64,000 nt of DNA from Verrucomicrobiaceae bacterium (GTDB taxonomy: Bacteria; Verrucomicrobiota; Verrucomicrobiia; Verrucomicrobiales; Verrucomicrobiaceae): the NCBI GenBank assembly GCA_024232965.1, contig JACKQF010000003.1:682001-746000 (forward strand), given 5' to 3'. Positions 63,236 through 64,000 of this stretch are shown in pieces. Below the pieces are notes generated by a model. The model was not told where the DNA came from and searched no databases. It worked only from the letters and a program-made list of their open reading frames with translations. A program made the translations under genes and the position numbers. Every line of letters starts with the position of its first letter. The stretch's first letter is position 1.

Positions 63236-64000
63236 ATGCGCTGCTTTTTTCTACCTATCTTTGTTGCCGTCCTGGCAGTGTGTTGCGGGAGTGCCGCTGC
63301 TGCCTCTCGTCCGCCGAACATTGTCTGGATCGTTGGCGAGAACCTGGATCATGATTTGGGGTGCTATGGGGAGAAGTTGGTGGCGACGCCGAATGTCGAT
63401 GGTCTGGCTGCGGCAGGGACTCGGTATATGCGCGTGTTTTCTACCTCTCCGGTCTGTGCGCCGAGTCGATCTGCGATGATGACGGGGATGTATCAAACGA
63501 GCACTGACACCCATCACATGCGGTCGCATCGCGATGACGACTTTCGTCTGCCGGTCGGGGTTCGGCCAATGACCCACCGCCTGAAGGAGGCGGGATATTT
63601 TACCGCCAATATCAAGACCATCGGCACCGAGGTGGTTGGCACAGGGAAGCTGGATCTGAACTTCGTGAACGAGGGGCCCATTTACGATTCGGACGACTGG
63701 AGCCAGCTCAAAAGAAAGCAGCCCTTCTTTGCCCAGATCAACATGCCTGAGGCAGAGTACGATATTTACGACCGCAAGTCCGGGGAAAAGCCCCGGGTGA
63801 AATGGGTGGGAGAAGAAGACCCGAGCTTCCCGCAGATCGCCACCGAGGCCAACGTGACGCCGCCGCCCTACTACCCAGATCATCCCGTCGTCCGTCAGGA
63901 ATGGGCACGCTACCTGAACAGTGTCTCGCAGATGGATCGCCACATCGGCGTCATCCTCCAACAATTGGAAAAAGACGGACTGACCGATGACACCATCGTG
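63236..64000 (+). CDS. Exported sulfatase, N-terminal 255 residues (cut by window end)
   Basis: ATG at 63236; the frame is open to the window edge, so the C-terminus is missing. Signal peptide (MRCFFLPIFVAVLAVCCGSA). Sulfatase features: PPNIVWIVGENLDHDLGCYG, in which the usual metal-binding Asp pair is replaced by Glu-Asn with Asp38 and Asp40 nearby, C74-A-P-S-R78 for formylglycine, and MTHRLKEAGYFTANIKT. The ENLDHDLGCYG variant belongs to a sulfatase subgroup common in PVC bacteria. Its metal set remains to be judged from the missing half. Confidence 0.88.
   Translation, partial: MRCFFLPIFVAVLAVCCGSAAAASRPPNIVWIVGENLDHDLGCYGEKLVATPNVDGLAAAGTRYMRVFSTSPVCAPSRSAMMTGMYQTSTDTHHMRSHRDDDFRLPVGVRPMTHRLKEAGYFTANIKTIGTEVVGTGKLDLNFVNEGPIYDSDDWSQLKRKQPFFAQINMPEAEYDIYDRKSGEKPRVKWVGEEDPSFPQIATEANVTPPPYYPDHPVVRQEWARYLNSVSQMDRHIGVILQQLEKDGLTDDTIV

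Overview
The window is bacterial chromosome with all the marks of the PVC superphylum, most likely a Verrucomicrobiota member (Verrucomicrobiae-like). That placement is an inference from gene families and was not tested by search. The families are secreted DUF1501, DUF1552, DUF1549/DUF1553, DUF1587-1585 and DUF1800 proteins, PSCyt1-type CxxCH haem domains, SHD1 (SLA1-homology) domains, several exported sulfatases, TIGR02604-like 'membrane-bound dehydrogenase' domains and many signal peptides. The DNA is moderately GC-rich and densely coded. I saw no rRNA, tRNA, CRISPR array, insertion sequence or phage gene.

Layout. 1-4.5 kb: the 5' part of a sodium symporter with a small membrane protein upstream, homoserine dehydrogenase, and a UvrD/PcrA-type helicase. 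4.6-16.1 kb: secreted redox and degradation modules. These are a giant SGNH/propeller/HEAT/cupredoxin/ThuA protein followed by a DUF1501 protein, a dihaem cytochrome c, and a DUF1587-1585/DUF1552 pair. 16.1-27 kb: PhnA-like protein, an FG-GAP surface protein, then four minus-strand genes (DUF1800, DUF1501, PAS histidine kinase, LuxR-type response regulator). 27.2-30.5 kb: two translationally coupled sulfatases. 30.7-37.1 kb: gnd, a GT4 glycosyltransferase, and the argC-argJ-argB operon. 37.2-41.6 kb: exported unknown protein, BatA/VWA membrane protein, PSCyt1-SHD1 protein, SurA-like isomerase. 41.8-47.8 kb: a DUF1501 / DUF1549-DUF1553 / DUF1501 trio. 48.3-49.4 kb: a lipoprotein and a PliG-like exported protein. 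49.5-53.6 kb: a minus-strand run of an ABC-2-like permease, a coiled-coil tail-anchored protein, a small membrane protein and dprA. 53.7-59.8 kb: a miniature kinase coupled to a PP2C phosphatase, a Dabb protein, a monohaem protein, rhodanese, an HMA-like protein, a CBS-pair protein and a KsgA-Nudix fusion. 59.8-64 kb: an SHD1-metallopeptidase and two more sulfatases, the last cut by the window edge.

How it fits together: the exported sulfatases, DUF1501 and haem/cupredoxin proteins look like a secreted system for breaking down sulfated or otherwise decorated polymers, scattered among housekeeping genes (arginine and threonine/methionine biosynthesis, pentose phosphate pathway, DNA repair and uptake, rRNA methylation). 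The most unusual items are the 135-residue kinase that keeps the core catalytic residues and overlaps a PP2C phosphatase gene, a sulfatase whose formylglycine motif has Val in the Pro/Ala position, the five-module cupredoxin/ThuA giant protein, the two-component system placed behind DUF1800/DUF1501 genes, and small structured intergenic repeats, one family showing a compensatory base-pair change between two copies.
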